NCBI GenBank assembly: GCA_017447775.1
Contig: JAFSMU010000014.1
Location: forward strand, 69,718 to 103,116
Direction: 5' to 3'
Source: Clostridia bacterium
Lineage (GTDB): Bacteria; Bacillota; Clostridia; Oscillospirales; CAG-272
DNA length: 33,399 nucleotides
The notes below the pieces were generated by a model. The model was not told where the DNA came from and did no database searches. It saw only the letters and a program-made list of their open reading frames with translations. Position numbers and translations under genes: made by a program. Shown piece by piece: positions 18,924 through 26,946 of the stretch (its first letter is position 1; each line of letters opens with the position of its first letter).

Positions 18924-19434
18924 GAGAGTCCTTTCGGTTATTCCCGCGTGCGTTTTGTGGCTTGTGATATCGACTGTTTTGTGGGGGTTTATATTCAACA
19001 TAGCGACCGATACTTCGCCGAAAAAGAAGATAACCGTTTTCATTGACGCGGAAAACGTCGCCGACGCCGACCTTGCCGAATATCTTGAAGCAGACAAGCC
19101 GAGCGGGATAAAAATGATAAAAGTTCATCCGTTTTCTTACGCGATGTTCGGCGATGACGAGATAACGCGCGCCGACGTCTTCATTATCGGGGGAAAAGAG
19201 ATCGAAAAATACGTCGGCGCGTTTGCCGAATGCCTTGTTGACGGCGAGTATTTCGTGCTTGACGGGGTTCGCGTCGGGGTGAAGATATACGATAAAACGA
19301 CAAAGACAGGCGCGGCGGCGCAGTATATAGGCTATGGCGACGACGATTATTATCTGCTTTTCGGAAACAAGTCGGCGCACCTTGACGACGGCGCGGCGCT
19401 TGACGTGGCAAAAAAAATAATAAATCTTACATAA
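18910..19434 (+). CDS. Single-pass exported or membrane-anchored protein of unknown function
   Basis: A 174-aa protein. A basic start (MRTFKRVL) and one hydrophobic segment (residues 8-32, ending NIATD) should anchor it, leaving a roughly 140-residue outside domain of alternating beta and alpha elements (KITVFIDAENV; ADVFIIGGKEIEKYVGAFAE; YYLLFGNKSAHLDD). I do not recognise a named family. The domain slightly resembles one lobe of a binding protein, which is only an impression. The ATG at 18910 has GGAG 6-9 bases upstream and overlaps the previous gene; an in-frame ATG at 18853 would add a non-signal stretch and is less likely. It precedes the GH53 gene by 12 bases and is co-transcribed with it. 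Confidence 0.7.
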   Translation: MRTFKRVLSVIPACVLWLVISTVLWGFIFNIATDTSPKKKITVFIDAENVADADLAEYLEADKPSGIKMIKVHPFSYAMFGDDEITRADVFIIGGKEIEKYVGAFAECLVDGEYFVLDGVRVGVKIYDKTTKTGAAAQYIGYGDDDYYLLFGNKSAHLDDGAALDVAKKIINLT

Positions 19435-19446
19435 GAGGGGTAAAAT

Positions 19447-21417
19447 ATGAAAAATCGCGTAAAAATGCTTTTGACAATGGCGCTTGCGTTGATGTTCGTC
19501 TTTGCGCTTGCATCGTGCGGGGACGGTAAAGTTTCGCCGCTTGACGCAAAAAGCGACATTTATGTTAAAAAGGTTGAGAATATCCCCGAGGGATTCATTT
19601 TCGGTATGGACGTTTCATCGGTTTTGGCCGAGGAAGCGAGCGGGGTAAAATATTACGGATTTGACGGGCGCGAGCAGGATATATTCAAAACGCTCGCACA
19701 GGCGGGTGTAACGCACATCCGCGTTCGCGTGTGGAACGATCCCTTCGATGAAAACGGCAACGGCTACGGCGGCGGCAACAACGATATAAACGCGGCGGTC
19801 GAAATCGGCAAACGCGCGACGAAATACGGCCTTTCGCTTATCGTCGACTTCCATTACAGCGACTTCTGGGCTGACCCCGGCAAGCAGATGGTGCCGAAGG
19901 CGTGGCGCGGCATGAGCATTGAAGACAAAACGGACGCCGTTTACAAATACACCAAAGAGTGCCTTGAAAAACTGAAAGCGGCAGGCGTTTCGGTTGGTAT
20001 GGTTCAGATAGGCAACGAAACAAACGGCGCGCTCTGCGGCGAAAAGACGTGGTTCAACATCCAGTACCTTATGGGCGCAGGCTCAAAGGCGGTGCGCGAG
20101 GTGCTGCCTGAGGCGCTTGTGGCCGTTCATTTTGCAAATCCCGAGCGCGCGGGCGCGTATGAAAACTACGCTTGGCGACTCGATTATTACGAACTCGACT
20201 ACGACGTTTTCGCGTCGTCATACTACCCGTACTGGCACGGCACGCTCGATAATCTTGCGTCGGTGCTTTCGACGGTTGCCGAAAAATACGGCAAAAAAGT
20301 GATGGTTATGGAAACGTCGTACGCATTCACGCCCGACGATACGGACTTCTCCGGCAACACGATCTCCGACGGCGGCGCGATAGTGAAGGATTACCCGTTC
20401 ACAGTGCAGGGCCAGGCGAACTCCGTTCGCAACGTCATCGACACGATAGCGACAAAAACGACAAACGGTATCGGCGTCGTCTACTGGGAGGGCGCTTGGA
20501 TAACGGTCGGCACGTCGTCTTGGGAAGAAAACAGCGCGATTTGGGAAAAGTACGGCTCGGGCTGGGCATCGTCGTATGCGGCCGGCTACGATCCCGACGA
20601 CGCGGGCAAATACTACGGCGGCAGCGCTGTCGACAATCAGGCGATGTTTGATAAAACAGGCCACCCGCTCGACTCGCTTCGCGTGTTCCACCTTGTAAAA
20701 TCGGGCAACGTCGTGCCTCTTGTCGCCGACGCGATTGCCGACGTTAACCTTATGGTCGACCTTAACGGCAAGATCGAGCTTCCCGAAACGGTAGACGCCG
20801 TTATGAACGACGACTCCAAAAAAGCCGTCCCGGTAATGTGGAACATAACCGACAAAAAGCTTGATGAAATGTACTCGGGCGGCGTCAAGAAATACGACAT
20901 CGTCGGCACGGCGGACGGGCTTGAAGCGCATTGCTACGTTTCGATGATCGAATATAACTTCCTTAATAATTATAGCTTCGAGGATGGCGAACTCGGCCCG
21001 TGGCGCACAAACGACATCGGCGGCGCCGACGAGCTTTACGTCGAAAAGAAATCGACCGACTCGCTGACCGGCGAATACCACGCGCATTTCTGGAGCGCAA
21101 AGTCCGGCACGGTGGAGTTTGAGCTTGAACAGGACGCACTCGATCTGCCGAGCGGCAAATATAAGTTCACCATCTCGATCATGGGCGGCGACGGCGGCGA
21201 TACGGATATATACTCATACGCGAAGATCGACGGGAAGGTCGTAAAAACCGCACCGCTGAAGATGACCGTTTATAACGAATGGCATACGGCTGTTATCGAG
21301 GGAATAGAATACAGCGAAGGGCAAACGCTCACCGTCGGCATTTACGTCAAGTGCGCCGGTGACGGCAACGGGGCTTGGGGCAAGATCGACGACGGACTCC
21401 TAAATTCGATGAATTGA
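19447..21417 (+). CDS. Exported endo-beta-1,4-galactanase (GH53) with Ig-like and CBM modules
   Basis: A 656-aa surface lipoprotein that cuts the beta-1,4-galactan chains of pectic arabinogalactan I. The signal peptide ends in lipobox LASC (Cys24). The GH53 barrel (about 45-415) carries HIRVRVWNDPF, DFHYSDFWADPGKQ, QIGNETNG with acid/base Glu191, SSYYPYWHG, and VMETSY with nucleophile Glu289. A bacterial Ig-like (Big_4-type) module follows at about 430-503, and a C-terminal beta-sandwich (504-656, NYSFEDGELGPW to GAWGKIDD) resembles galactan-binding CBM61. The ribosome binding site AGAGGGG supports the start. It is preceded by two small membrane proteins and followed by the transporter genes, consistent with a galactan-degradation locus. 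Confidence 0.95.
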   Translation: MKNRVKMLLTMALALMFVFALASCGDGKVSPLDAKSDIYVKKVENIPEGFIFGMDVSSVLAEEASGVKYYGFDGREQDIFKTLAQAGVTHIRVRVWNDPFDENGNGYGGGNNDINAAVEIGKRATKYGLSLIVDFHYSDFWADPGKQMVPKAWRGMSIEDKTDAVYKYTKECLEKLKAAGVSVGMVQIGNETNGALCGEKTWFNIQYLMGAGSKAVREVLPEALVAVHFANPERAGAYENYAWRLDYYELDYDVFASSYYPYWHGTLDNLASVLSTVAEKYGKKVMVMETSYAFTPDDTDFSGNTISDGGAIVKDYPFTVQGQANSVRNVIDTIATKTTNGIGVVYWEGAWITVGTSSWEENSAIWEKYGSGWASSYAAGYDPDDAGKYYGGSAVDNQAMFDKTGHPLDSLRVFHLVKSGNVVPLVADAIADVNLMVDLNGKIELPETVDAVMNDDSKKAVPVMWNITDKKLDEMYSGGVKKYDIVGTADGLEAHCYVSMIEYNFLNNYSFEDGELGPWRTNDIGGADELYVEKKSTDSLTGEYHAHFWSAKSGTVEFELEQDALDLPSGKYKFTISIMGGDGGDTDIYSYAKIDGKVVKTAPLKMTVYNEWHTAVIEGIEYSEGQTLTVGIYVKCAGDGNGAWGKIDDGLLNSMN

Positions 21418-21430
21418 CGGAAAAATTATG

Positions 21431-21480
21431 GAAAATGACGTAAAATTTGTGATTTTTCATAAAAAATCACCGTCATTTTC
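21431..21480 (+). terminator. Hairpin after the GH53 gene
   Basis: A 10-bp outer stem (GAAAATGACG at 21431-21440 with 21471-21480) and a 9-bp inner stem (21449-21457 with 21462-21470) are separated by an 8-base one-sided bulge. The hairpin starts 14 bases after the stop and is followed by TACACATTTTTC. This is a likely terminator or 3'-end stabiliser separating the galactanase from the transporter operon. Confidence 0.65.
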
Positions 21481-21494
21481 TACACATTTTTCAA

Positions 21495-21523
21495 TGGACA
21501 ATTTGACAAAAATATATTAAAAT
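21495..21523 (+). promoter_or_regulatory. Promoter of the sugar ABC transporter operon
   Basis: TGGACA (21495-21500), 17-bp spacer, TAAAAT (21518-21523). An overlapping second set (TTGACA at 21503-21508, TATAAT at 21523-21528) has a spacer of only 14 bp. The leader before the start at 21646 is long, about 115 bases. Confidence 0.6.
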
Positions 21524-21573
21524 ATAATTGATATTCTGTGCAAAATAACTTGCATATCCCGGTTTTGCGAGGA

Positions 21574-21599
21574 ATCGGGAAAACGATATCGTAACCGAT
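21574..21599. promoter_or_regulatory. Operator-like inverted repeat in the transporter leader
   Basis: A central palindrome ACGATATCGT (21583-21592) is flanked by ATCGG (21574-21578) and CCGAT (21595-21599). It lies downstream of the predicted promoter and 47 bases before the binding-protein start, a place where a LacI-type repressor could block transcription. The arms are not perfectly symmetrical (4 against 2 bases from the core), and no regulator gene is in the window. Confidence 0.35.
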
Positions 21600-21645
21600 G
21601 GCGGACGCCATAAAAATAAACAATTTTTCAGGAGGAATTTTCTTT

Positions 21646-23190
21646 ATGAAAATCAAAGGCTTAATTTCCATTATCATCGCGCTTATGATGGTAGTAGTTC
21701 TCTGCGCGTGCGGCAAGCAGACGCCGGCCGGCACAGATTCTACACCCGCCGCAACACAGGGCGGATCGTCGAGCGCACTCGCAGGCACATACAAGATCAC
21801 CGTATGGGTTGCAGAGAACGCAGTTGAACTTACAAAATCTCAGATAGCTAAGTTCAACGAAACAAACACGGACGGCATCAAATTCGACGCAACGGTTGAG
21901 GCCGTATCCGAAGCTGACGCCGGAACAAACATGATCACCGACGTTGAAGCCGGCGGCGACATATTCTGCTTTGCTCAGGACCAGTTCGCAAGACTCGTTC
22001 AGGCCAACGCTCTTTCCAAGCTCGGCACGGCAGCAGCCGCAACGGTTAAGGCAGCCAACGCCGCAGGCGTTGTATCCGCCGCAACTCTCGGCGAAGACCT
22101 CTACGCTTATCCGCTCACAGCCGATAACGGCTACTTTATGTACTATGACAAGAGCGTTATCCCCGAGGCAGACGTAGACAGCCTTGAAAAACTCATCGCA
22201 GATTGCGAAAAAGAAGAAAAATACTTTGCATTTGAAATGCAGTCATCCGCTTGGTATCTTGCATCGTTCTTCTTCGGAACGGGTTGCGTTTCCGAATGGG
22301 AATCCGACGGTGAGAGCTTCACAAGCGTTCACGACACATTCAATTCTCCCGAAGGCCTTATCGCTGTTAAGGGTATGAAGAAACTCGTTGACTCCAAATT
22401 CCACCTTTCTTCCTCGAAGGGCGCAGAATTTGCAAGCGGCGCGGCTATCGTTGTTTCGGGCACATGGGACTACGAAGCTGTAAAGGAACTCCTTGGCGAC
22501 AACATGGGCGTTGCTGATCTTCCTTCCTTTGAAGTTGACGGCAAGAGCTATCACCTCGGCTCCTTCAACGGATGCAAACTTATGGGTGTAAAACCGCAGA
22601 CAAACGCAACAAAGGGCGCGGCTATCCACAAACTCGCTCAGTATCTCACGGGCGAAGAATGCCAGCTTGAAAGATTCAACGCACTCTCTTGGGGTCCGTC
22701 GAACTCCAACGCACAGAAGAACGAAGCAGTTCAGGCTAACCCCGGACTTGCAGCTCTTCTTGCTCAGTCTCCGTACTCCATCCCGCAGGGCCAGATCCAC
22801 GGTTCTTGGTGGGATATCGCGAAGGTTATAGGCGACGACGTTAAGGCAGCTAAGGATGACGCAGGTCTTCAGGCAGCTCTTGACAACTACTCCGCTAAGA
22901 TCAACGCTCTGTTCAATATGTCCGACGAAGAAAAGAACGCATTCACGGTTATCGGCAGCATCAACGGCGACGGTTGGTCTGTTGACATCCCGATGACAAA
23001 AGTTTCCGAAGGCGTTTGGGAGACAGAAACGCTTACCCTTACAGCAGGCGAAGAATTCAAGTGCCGTCAGGGCAAGAGCTGGGACGTTGCATACCCGTCC
23101 AGCAACTTCGTTGTTGAAACAAGCGGCAGCTATGTTATCAGACTTACCGTTACCGGTGACAGCGGCACAGTTGAGCTTGTTGCAAAATAA
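21646..23190 (+). CDS. Sugar ABC transporter substrate-binding lipoprotein with extra C-terminal domain
   Basis: A 514-aa surface lipoprotein that captures oligosaccharides for the permease pair encoded next. The signal peptide ends in lipobox LCAC (Cys23), followed by a Thr/Ser/Ala-rich linker and a MalE-type family 1 binding domain (about 45-430; KITVWVAENAVELTKSQIAKFNE at its start). Residues 433-514 form an additional all-beta module (FTVIGSINGDGW ... SGSYVIRLTVTGD) resembling the starch-binding-type modules of SusE/SusF-like proteins, unusual on a binding protein. AGGAGG (21630-21635) decides the start. Codons favour GCA/GCT and AGA, unlike GCG/CGC-rich neighbours, which suggests very high expression. 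The sugar could be maltodextrin or galacto-oligosaccharide. Confidence 0.92.
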   Translation: MKIKGLISIIIALMMVVVLCACGKQTPAGTDSTPAATQGGSSSALAGTYKITVWVAENAVELTKSQIAKFNETNTDGIKFDATVEAVSEADAGTNMITDVEAGGDIFCFAQDQFARLVQANALSKLGTAAAATVKAANAAGVVSAATLGEDLYAYPLTADNGYFMYYDKSVIPEADVDSLEKLIADCEKEEKYFAFEMQSSAWYLASFFFGTGCVSEWESDGESFTSVHDTFNSPEGLIAVKGMKKLVDSKFHLSSSKGAEFASGAAIVVSGTWDYEAVKELLGDNMGVADLPSFEVDGKSYHLGSFNGCKLMGVKPQTNATKGAAIHKLAQYLTGEECQLERFNALSWGPSNSNAQKNEAVQANPGLAALLAQSPYSIPQGQIHGSWWDIAKVIGDDVKAAKDDAGLQAALDNYSAKINALFNMSDEEKNAFTVIGSINGDGWSVDIPMTKVSEGVWETETLTLTAGEEFKCRQGKSWDVAYPSSNFVVETSGSYVIRLTVTGDSGTVELVAK

Positions 23191-23213
23191 TAATTAAGTA
23201 AATTTGCATTTGG

Positions 23214-23245
23214 ATTGTTTGGAGCCGTTATCGGCTCCAAACAAT
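23214..23245 (+). terminator. Strong intergenic hairpin between binding protein and permease genes
   Basis: A perfect 14-bp stem (ATTGTTTGGAGCCG at 23214-23227 with 23232-23245) with a 4-base loop TTAT, followed by only TTT. It probably stabilises the upstream message or causes partial termination, so that the binding protein is made in excess over the permeases. Confidence 0.8.
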
Positions 23246-23265
23246 TTTGGAATATAGGAGAATTT

Positions 23266-24822
23266 ATGAAGACATATAGCGAACTGGAATATTTGCGCCT
23301 TTCAAAATGGCAAAAATTCTGGTACAAATTCGCAAGGTTTTTCTGCGTCGTTATTCCAAACGGAATAAAGAACGGCGTGTTTGCGATAGGCAGGTTCTTC
23401 AAAAAGCTTGGGCTTGGCATCGCGCACGAATGCAAGGACATCGTAACGACGTTCATCTACGGCGACTGGAAAACGAAGGTGTCGTATCTTGTTATGGGCT
23501 TTGGGTGCATCGCCCGCGGGCAGATACTTCGCGGAATATTGTTCTTCTTGTTTGAGGGGATATTTATCGCGTATATGATACTTTACGGCGGATATTGGCT
23601 CGGAATGCTCCCGTCCCTCGGAAAGCTGGGACCGGCAGAGGAATACGACGAGGTGCTTGACACGTTTGTCGTAAAATATCACGACAACTCCTTCCGAATT
23701 TTGCTTTACGGCGTACTTACGATATTCTTTATTATCGCATTTATCTACACCTGGCGTGTAAACATAAAACAGAACAAGATAGCCGAGGGAATAATCAAGT
23801 CCGGCAAGAAGCTGAAAAGCGGCAAGGACGATCTGCGCTCCCTTGTTGACGACAACTTCCACAAAACGCTGCTTGCTCTGCCGTTGACGGGCATCATTGT
23901 GTTTACGGTGCTGCCGATCATATTTATGATCCTTGTCGCGTTTACAAACTACGACGGCACGCACAACGGCTACACGAACAACTTGTTCCACTGGGTAGGA
24001 ATGGACAACTTCAACACCATTCTTTCGTGGGACGTCGGCACGGGCGGCTCCGTTCAGTCATACGCCGCAACGTTTGGGGAGATACTTCTCTGGACGCTGA
24101 TCTGGGCATTTTTTGCGACGTTTACCAACTACTTCCTCGGAATGTTCGTCGCAATGATGATAAACAAAAAAGGAATTCGCTTCAAAAAGGGTTTCAGAAC
24201 GATCCTTGTGCTTACGATAGCCATACCGCAGTTCATTTCACTTCTTTACGTGTCTAAAATGTTCTCGCTCAACGGCATCGTAAACGGCATACTCAAAGAC
24301 CTCGGCTGGATAAAGGACGCCATCGACTTCTGGGGCAGCACCGCCAACAACGGTCTTCTTGCGAGGGTGATGGTAATTGTGCTGAATATATGGATAGGCA
24401 TACCGTACCTTATGCTCATCGCAACGGGTATCCTTATGAACATCCCGCAGGATCTTTACGAATCGTCGAAGATCGACGGCGCGGGCGCGTGGAAGCAGTA
24501 CACAAAGATCACGCTTCCGTATATGCTCTTTATCACCGGCCCGTATCTGCTCACTTCATTTACGAGCAATATGAACAACTTCAACGTCATCTATCTGCTC
24601 ACGGGCGGCGCTCCGACAAATGCGGCGGCGTCGGCGGCGTCAGGTTCCGTCGGATATACGGACTTGCTTATCACGTGGCTGTTCAAGATCACGACGGGCG
24701 CCGAATCGCAGTATAACCTTGCGTCAGTCATAGGTATTCTCGTGTTCATCGCCGTTGCGGTCATATCGCTCGTCGTTTACGGCGTATTGCCGTCAGTCAA
24801 GAATGAGGAGGATTTCCAGTGA
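23266..24822 (+). CDS. Sugar ABC transporter permease, MalF type, long N terminus
   Basis: A 518-aa inner-membrane permease that pairs with the next gene product to form the sugar channel. The C-terminal part (about 220-518) is a normal MalF/GanP-type domain with the ATPase-contacting EAA loop, here DLYESSKIDGAGAWKQYTKITLP. The N-terminal 220 residues are longer than in most Firmicute permeases and carry extra hydrophobic segments near 85-115 and 153-178 (RILLYGVLTIFFIIAFIYTW), joined by a basic stretch (GKKLKSGKDDLRSL). The ATG at 23266 is preceded by ATAGGAG. An in-frame ATG upstream would lie in the hairpin and is rejected. It ends in a TGATG overlap with the second permease. Confidence 0.94.
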   Translation: MKTYSELEYLRLSKWQKFWYKFARFFCVVIPNGIKNGVFAIGRFFKKLGLGIAHECKDIVTTFIYGDWKTKVSYLVMGFGCIARGQILRGILFFLFEGIFIAYMILYGGYWLGMLPSLGKLGPAEEYDEVLDTFVVKYHDNSFRILLYGVLTIFFIIAFIYTWRVNIKQNKIAEGIIKSGKKLKSGKDDLRSLVDDNFHKTLLALPLTGIIVFTVLPIIFMILVAFTNYDGTHNGYTNNLFHWVGMDNFNTILSWDVGTGGSVQSYAATFGEILLWTLIWAFFATFTNYFLGMFVAMMINKKGIRFKKGFRTILVLTIAIPQFISLLYVSKMFSLNGIVNGILKDLGWIKDAIDFWGSTANNGLLARVMVIVLNIWIGIPYLMLIATGILMNIPQDLYESSKIDGAGAWKQYTKITLPYMLFITGPYLLTSFTSNMNNFNVIYLLTGGAPTNAAASAASGSVGYTDLLITWLFKITTGAESQYNLASVIGILVFIAVAVISLVVYGVLPSVKNEEDFQ

Positions 24823-25709
24823 TGAACAAAGCTGTTACAAAAGAAGAAAAAGCGATGAGGCGGCACATGGGCCTTCGCGCAACGCGCGCGATAAGCAACA
24901 CCGTTATTCACATCCTCCTGATCGTTATAAGCATAGTCTGGCTCATACCGTTCATTTTCATCACGCTCCAGTCATTCAGAATTGAGAACGCAATGCCTGT
25001 CGGCTACGTTATCCCACATCAGTGGGGAATTGACAACTACATAAACCTTTTCAAATCAGATTTTCCGAAGTGGTACCTCAATACGTTCATCGTTGCCGTT
25101 GTTACGGCGCTGATACAGACGATCATCGTTCTGTGCATGAGCTATACGCTCTCGCGCTTTCGCTTCAAAATGCGTAAGCCGCTTATGAGATTTATGCTCA
25201 TCCTCGGAATGTTCCCCGGAATGCTTACGATGATCATTTTGTACCGCGTGCTTGCCGACATCGGATTGACGCAGGCAAACGCCGTCCCGGGACTTATACT
25301 TGTCTACGTTGCGTCATCGGGCATGGGATATTACGTATCGAAAGGATTTTTCGACACTATCCCGAAATCGCTCGACGAAGCGGCGAGAGTTGACGGCGCG
25401 TCGCGCGCGCAGGTGCTTACAAGGATAATACTGCCGCTGTCAAAGCCTATCGTTATATATACCATCTTAACGGCGTTTATGGCTCCGTGGGGCGATTTCG
25501 TGTTTGCAAGATACGTTTCGTTCGGAACGTCGTCGGGCATGAACGTTGCCGTCGGTATGTATAACTGGCTGAACAACGACATGATCACAACAAGATACAC
25601 AATGTTCTGCGCGGGTGGCGTTATAGTCGCAATACCCGTTGCCATTCTGTTTATGTGCTTGCAGAAGTACTACGTCGAGGGCGTTACGGGCGGCGCGGTC
25701 AAAGGCTGA
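24822..25709 (+). CDS. Sugar ABC transporter permease, MalG type
   Basis: A 295-aa second permease subunit with six hydrophobic segments and the EAA loop SLDEAARVDGASRAQVLTRIILPLSKP that docks onto the ATPase. The N terminus is short and basic before the first helix (VIHILLIVISIVWLIPFIF). Length and order match GanQ/MalG-type proteins. The ATG at 24822 overlaps the previous stop; a GTG one codon earlier (24819) is equally placed relative to the GAGGAGG site at 24805-24811, so the exact start is uncertain by one codon. It is followed after 28 bases by the ATPase gene. Confidence 0.95.
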   Translation: MNKAVTKEEKAMRRHMGLRATRAISNTVIHILLIVISIVWLIPFIFITLQSFRIENAMPVGYVIPHQWGIDNYINLFKSDFPKWYLNTFIVAVVTALIQTIIVLCMSYTLSRFRFKMRKPLMRFMLILGMFPGMLTMIILYRVLADIGLTQANAVPGLILVYVASSGMGYYVSKGFFDTIPKSLDEAARVDGASRAQVLTRIILPLSKPIVIYTILTAFMAPWGDFVFARYVSFGTSSGMNVAVGMYNWLNNDMITTRYTMFCAGGVIVAIPVAILFMCLQKYYVEGVTGGAVKG

Positions 25710-25737
25710 GTTATCTATATAGAAAAGGAGTAATTGT

Positions 25738-26889
25738 ATGGCAAGTGTAAAGCTTACTAAAGTCAAGAAAATATATGATAACAAGGTCGTTGCCGTTCAC
25801 GATTTCGACCTTGAGATCAAGGACAAGGAATTCGTCGTATTCGTCGGGCCGTCGGGCTGCGGCAAATCGACGACGCTCCGCATGATAGCGGGGCTTGAAG
25901 ACATAAGCGAGGGCACGATTGAGATCGACGGCGTCGTCGTAAACGACCTTCAGCCGAAGGACCGCGATATCGCGATGGTCTTCCAGAACTACGCGCTTTA
26001 TCCGCACATGACGGTGTATGACAACATCGCCTTCTCTCTCCGTCTGCAAAAGGTGCCCGAGGACGTGATCTACGAAAAGGTCACAAACGCGGCGCAGATA
26101 CTCGGCATTACGGACTATCTGCTTCGCAAGCCGCGCGCTTTGTCCGGCGGTCAGAGACAGAGAGTTGCGATAGGCCGCGCAATGGTAAGAAATTCAAAGG
26201 TTTTCCTTATGGACGAGCCGCTTTCAAACCTTGACGCGAAGCTCCGCAACCAGATGAGAGCAGAGATCATTTTGCTACGCCAGAAGCTCGATACGACTTT
26301 CGTTTACGTCACGCACGACCAGACCGAAGCGATGACGCTTGGCGATCGCATTGTAATAATGAAAGACGGCTACATCATGCAGGTCGGAACGCCGACAGAG
26401 GTGTTCGAGATGCCCGCAAACCTGTTCGTTGCCGAATTCATCGGCGCGCCGAAAATGAACATAATGAAGACAACTCTCACAAAAGAGGGCGACAAGTATT
26501 ATGTAAATCCGTTTGGCGTCAAGATCGAGGTCGACGGCGAAAAGGGCGCGGCGCTCGCTTCTCGCGGAATTTCGGGTTGTGACGTTACTCTCGGCGTGCG
26601 CCCCGAGCATATCACCCTTGCAAAAGAGGGCGGCATACCGTGTACGCTTGAAGTCAACGAAATGATGGGCTCCGAGCTTCATCTGCACGTGTTCACCGAG
26701 GACGGAACGCGAATCATCGTCCGCGTTCCCACGATCGGACTTGAAGCGTCCGAGCGCGAAGCGCTTGTTGCCGGCCAAAAGGTGAACATCACGTTCTCCG
26801 GCAAGGTGATGCACTTCTTTGATCCCAAAACGGAAGAAAATCTGCTTTGCGACAAAAAACCCGACGACGAAGATATCGGACAAGAATAA
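25738..26889 (+). CDS. Sugar ABC transporter ATPase (MsmX/UgpC/MalK type)
   Basis: A 383-aa ATPase that drives the two permeases from the cytoplasmic side. Seen: Walker A GPSGCGKSTT (38-47), the Q-loop FQNYALYPHMTV, signature LSGGQRQRVA, Walker B VFLMDEPLSNLD, the H-loop VTHDQTEAM, and a C-terminal TOBE/OB-type regulatory domain (about 235-383) as in MalK. In Bacillus a single shared MsmX serves several importers; here the ATPase lies inside the transporter operon. AAGGAG lies before the ATG. A strong terminator follows 9 bases after the stop. The gene symbol is left blank because msmX, ugpC and malK cannot be told apart from sequence alone. Confidence 0.95.
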   Translation: MASVKLTKVKKIYDNKVVAVHDFDLEIKDKEFVVFVGPSGCGKSTTLRMIAGLEDISEGTIEIDGVVVNDLQPKDRDIAMVFQNYALYPHMTVYDNIAFSLRLQKVPEDVIYEKVTNAAQILGITDYLLRKPRALSGGQRQRVAIGRAMVRNSKVFLMDEPLSNLDAKLRNQMRAEIILLRQKLDTTFVYVTHDQTEAMTLGDRIVIMKDGYIMQVGTPTEVFEMPANLFVAEFIGAPKMNIMKTTLTKEGDKYYVNPFGVKIEVDGEKGAALASRGISGCDVTLGVRPEHITLAKEGGIPCTLEVNEMMGSELHLHVFTEDGTRIIVRVPTIGLEASEREALVAGQKVNITFSGKVMHFFDPKTEENLLCDKKPDDEDIGQE

Positions 26890-26898
26890 AAAAACGTG

Positions 26899-26929
26899 AC
26901 GCCGGCGGCGTATGCCGCCGGCGTTTTTT
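26899..26929 (+). terminator. Strong terminator after the ABC ATPase gene
   Basis: An 11-bp GC-rich perfect stem (ACGCCGGCGGC at 26899-26909 with 26914-26924), loop GTAT, then six T residues (26924-26929). Only 17 bases separate it from the next gene, which leaves no room for a new promoter after it. Confidence 0.92.
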
Positions 26930-26946
26930 AAAAAAGGGAAAGCAAT

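Noticed and set aside
20218..21087. A 289-aa minus-strand open frame opposite the GH53 lipoprotein gene
   Set aside because: The GH53, Ig-like and CBM reading on the plus strand explains this region fully; the antisense frame has no motif.
21598..21645. Earlier in-frame start for the binding protein
   Set aside because: It would put a non-signal stretch in front of a clear lipoprotein signal peptide, and AGGAGG directs the start to 21646.
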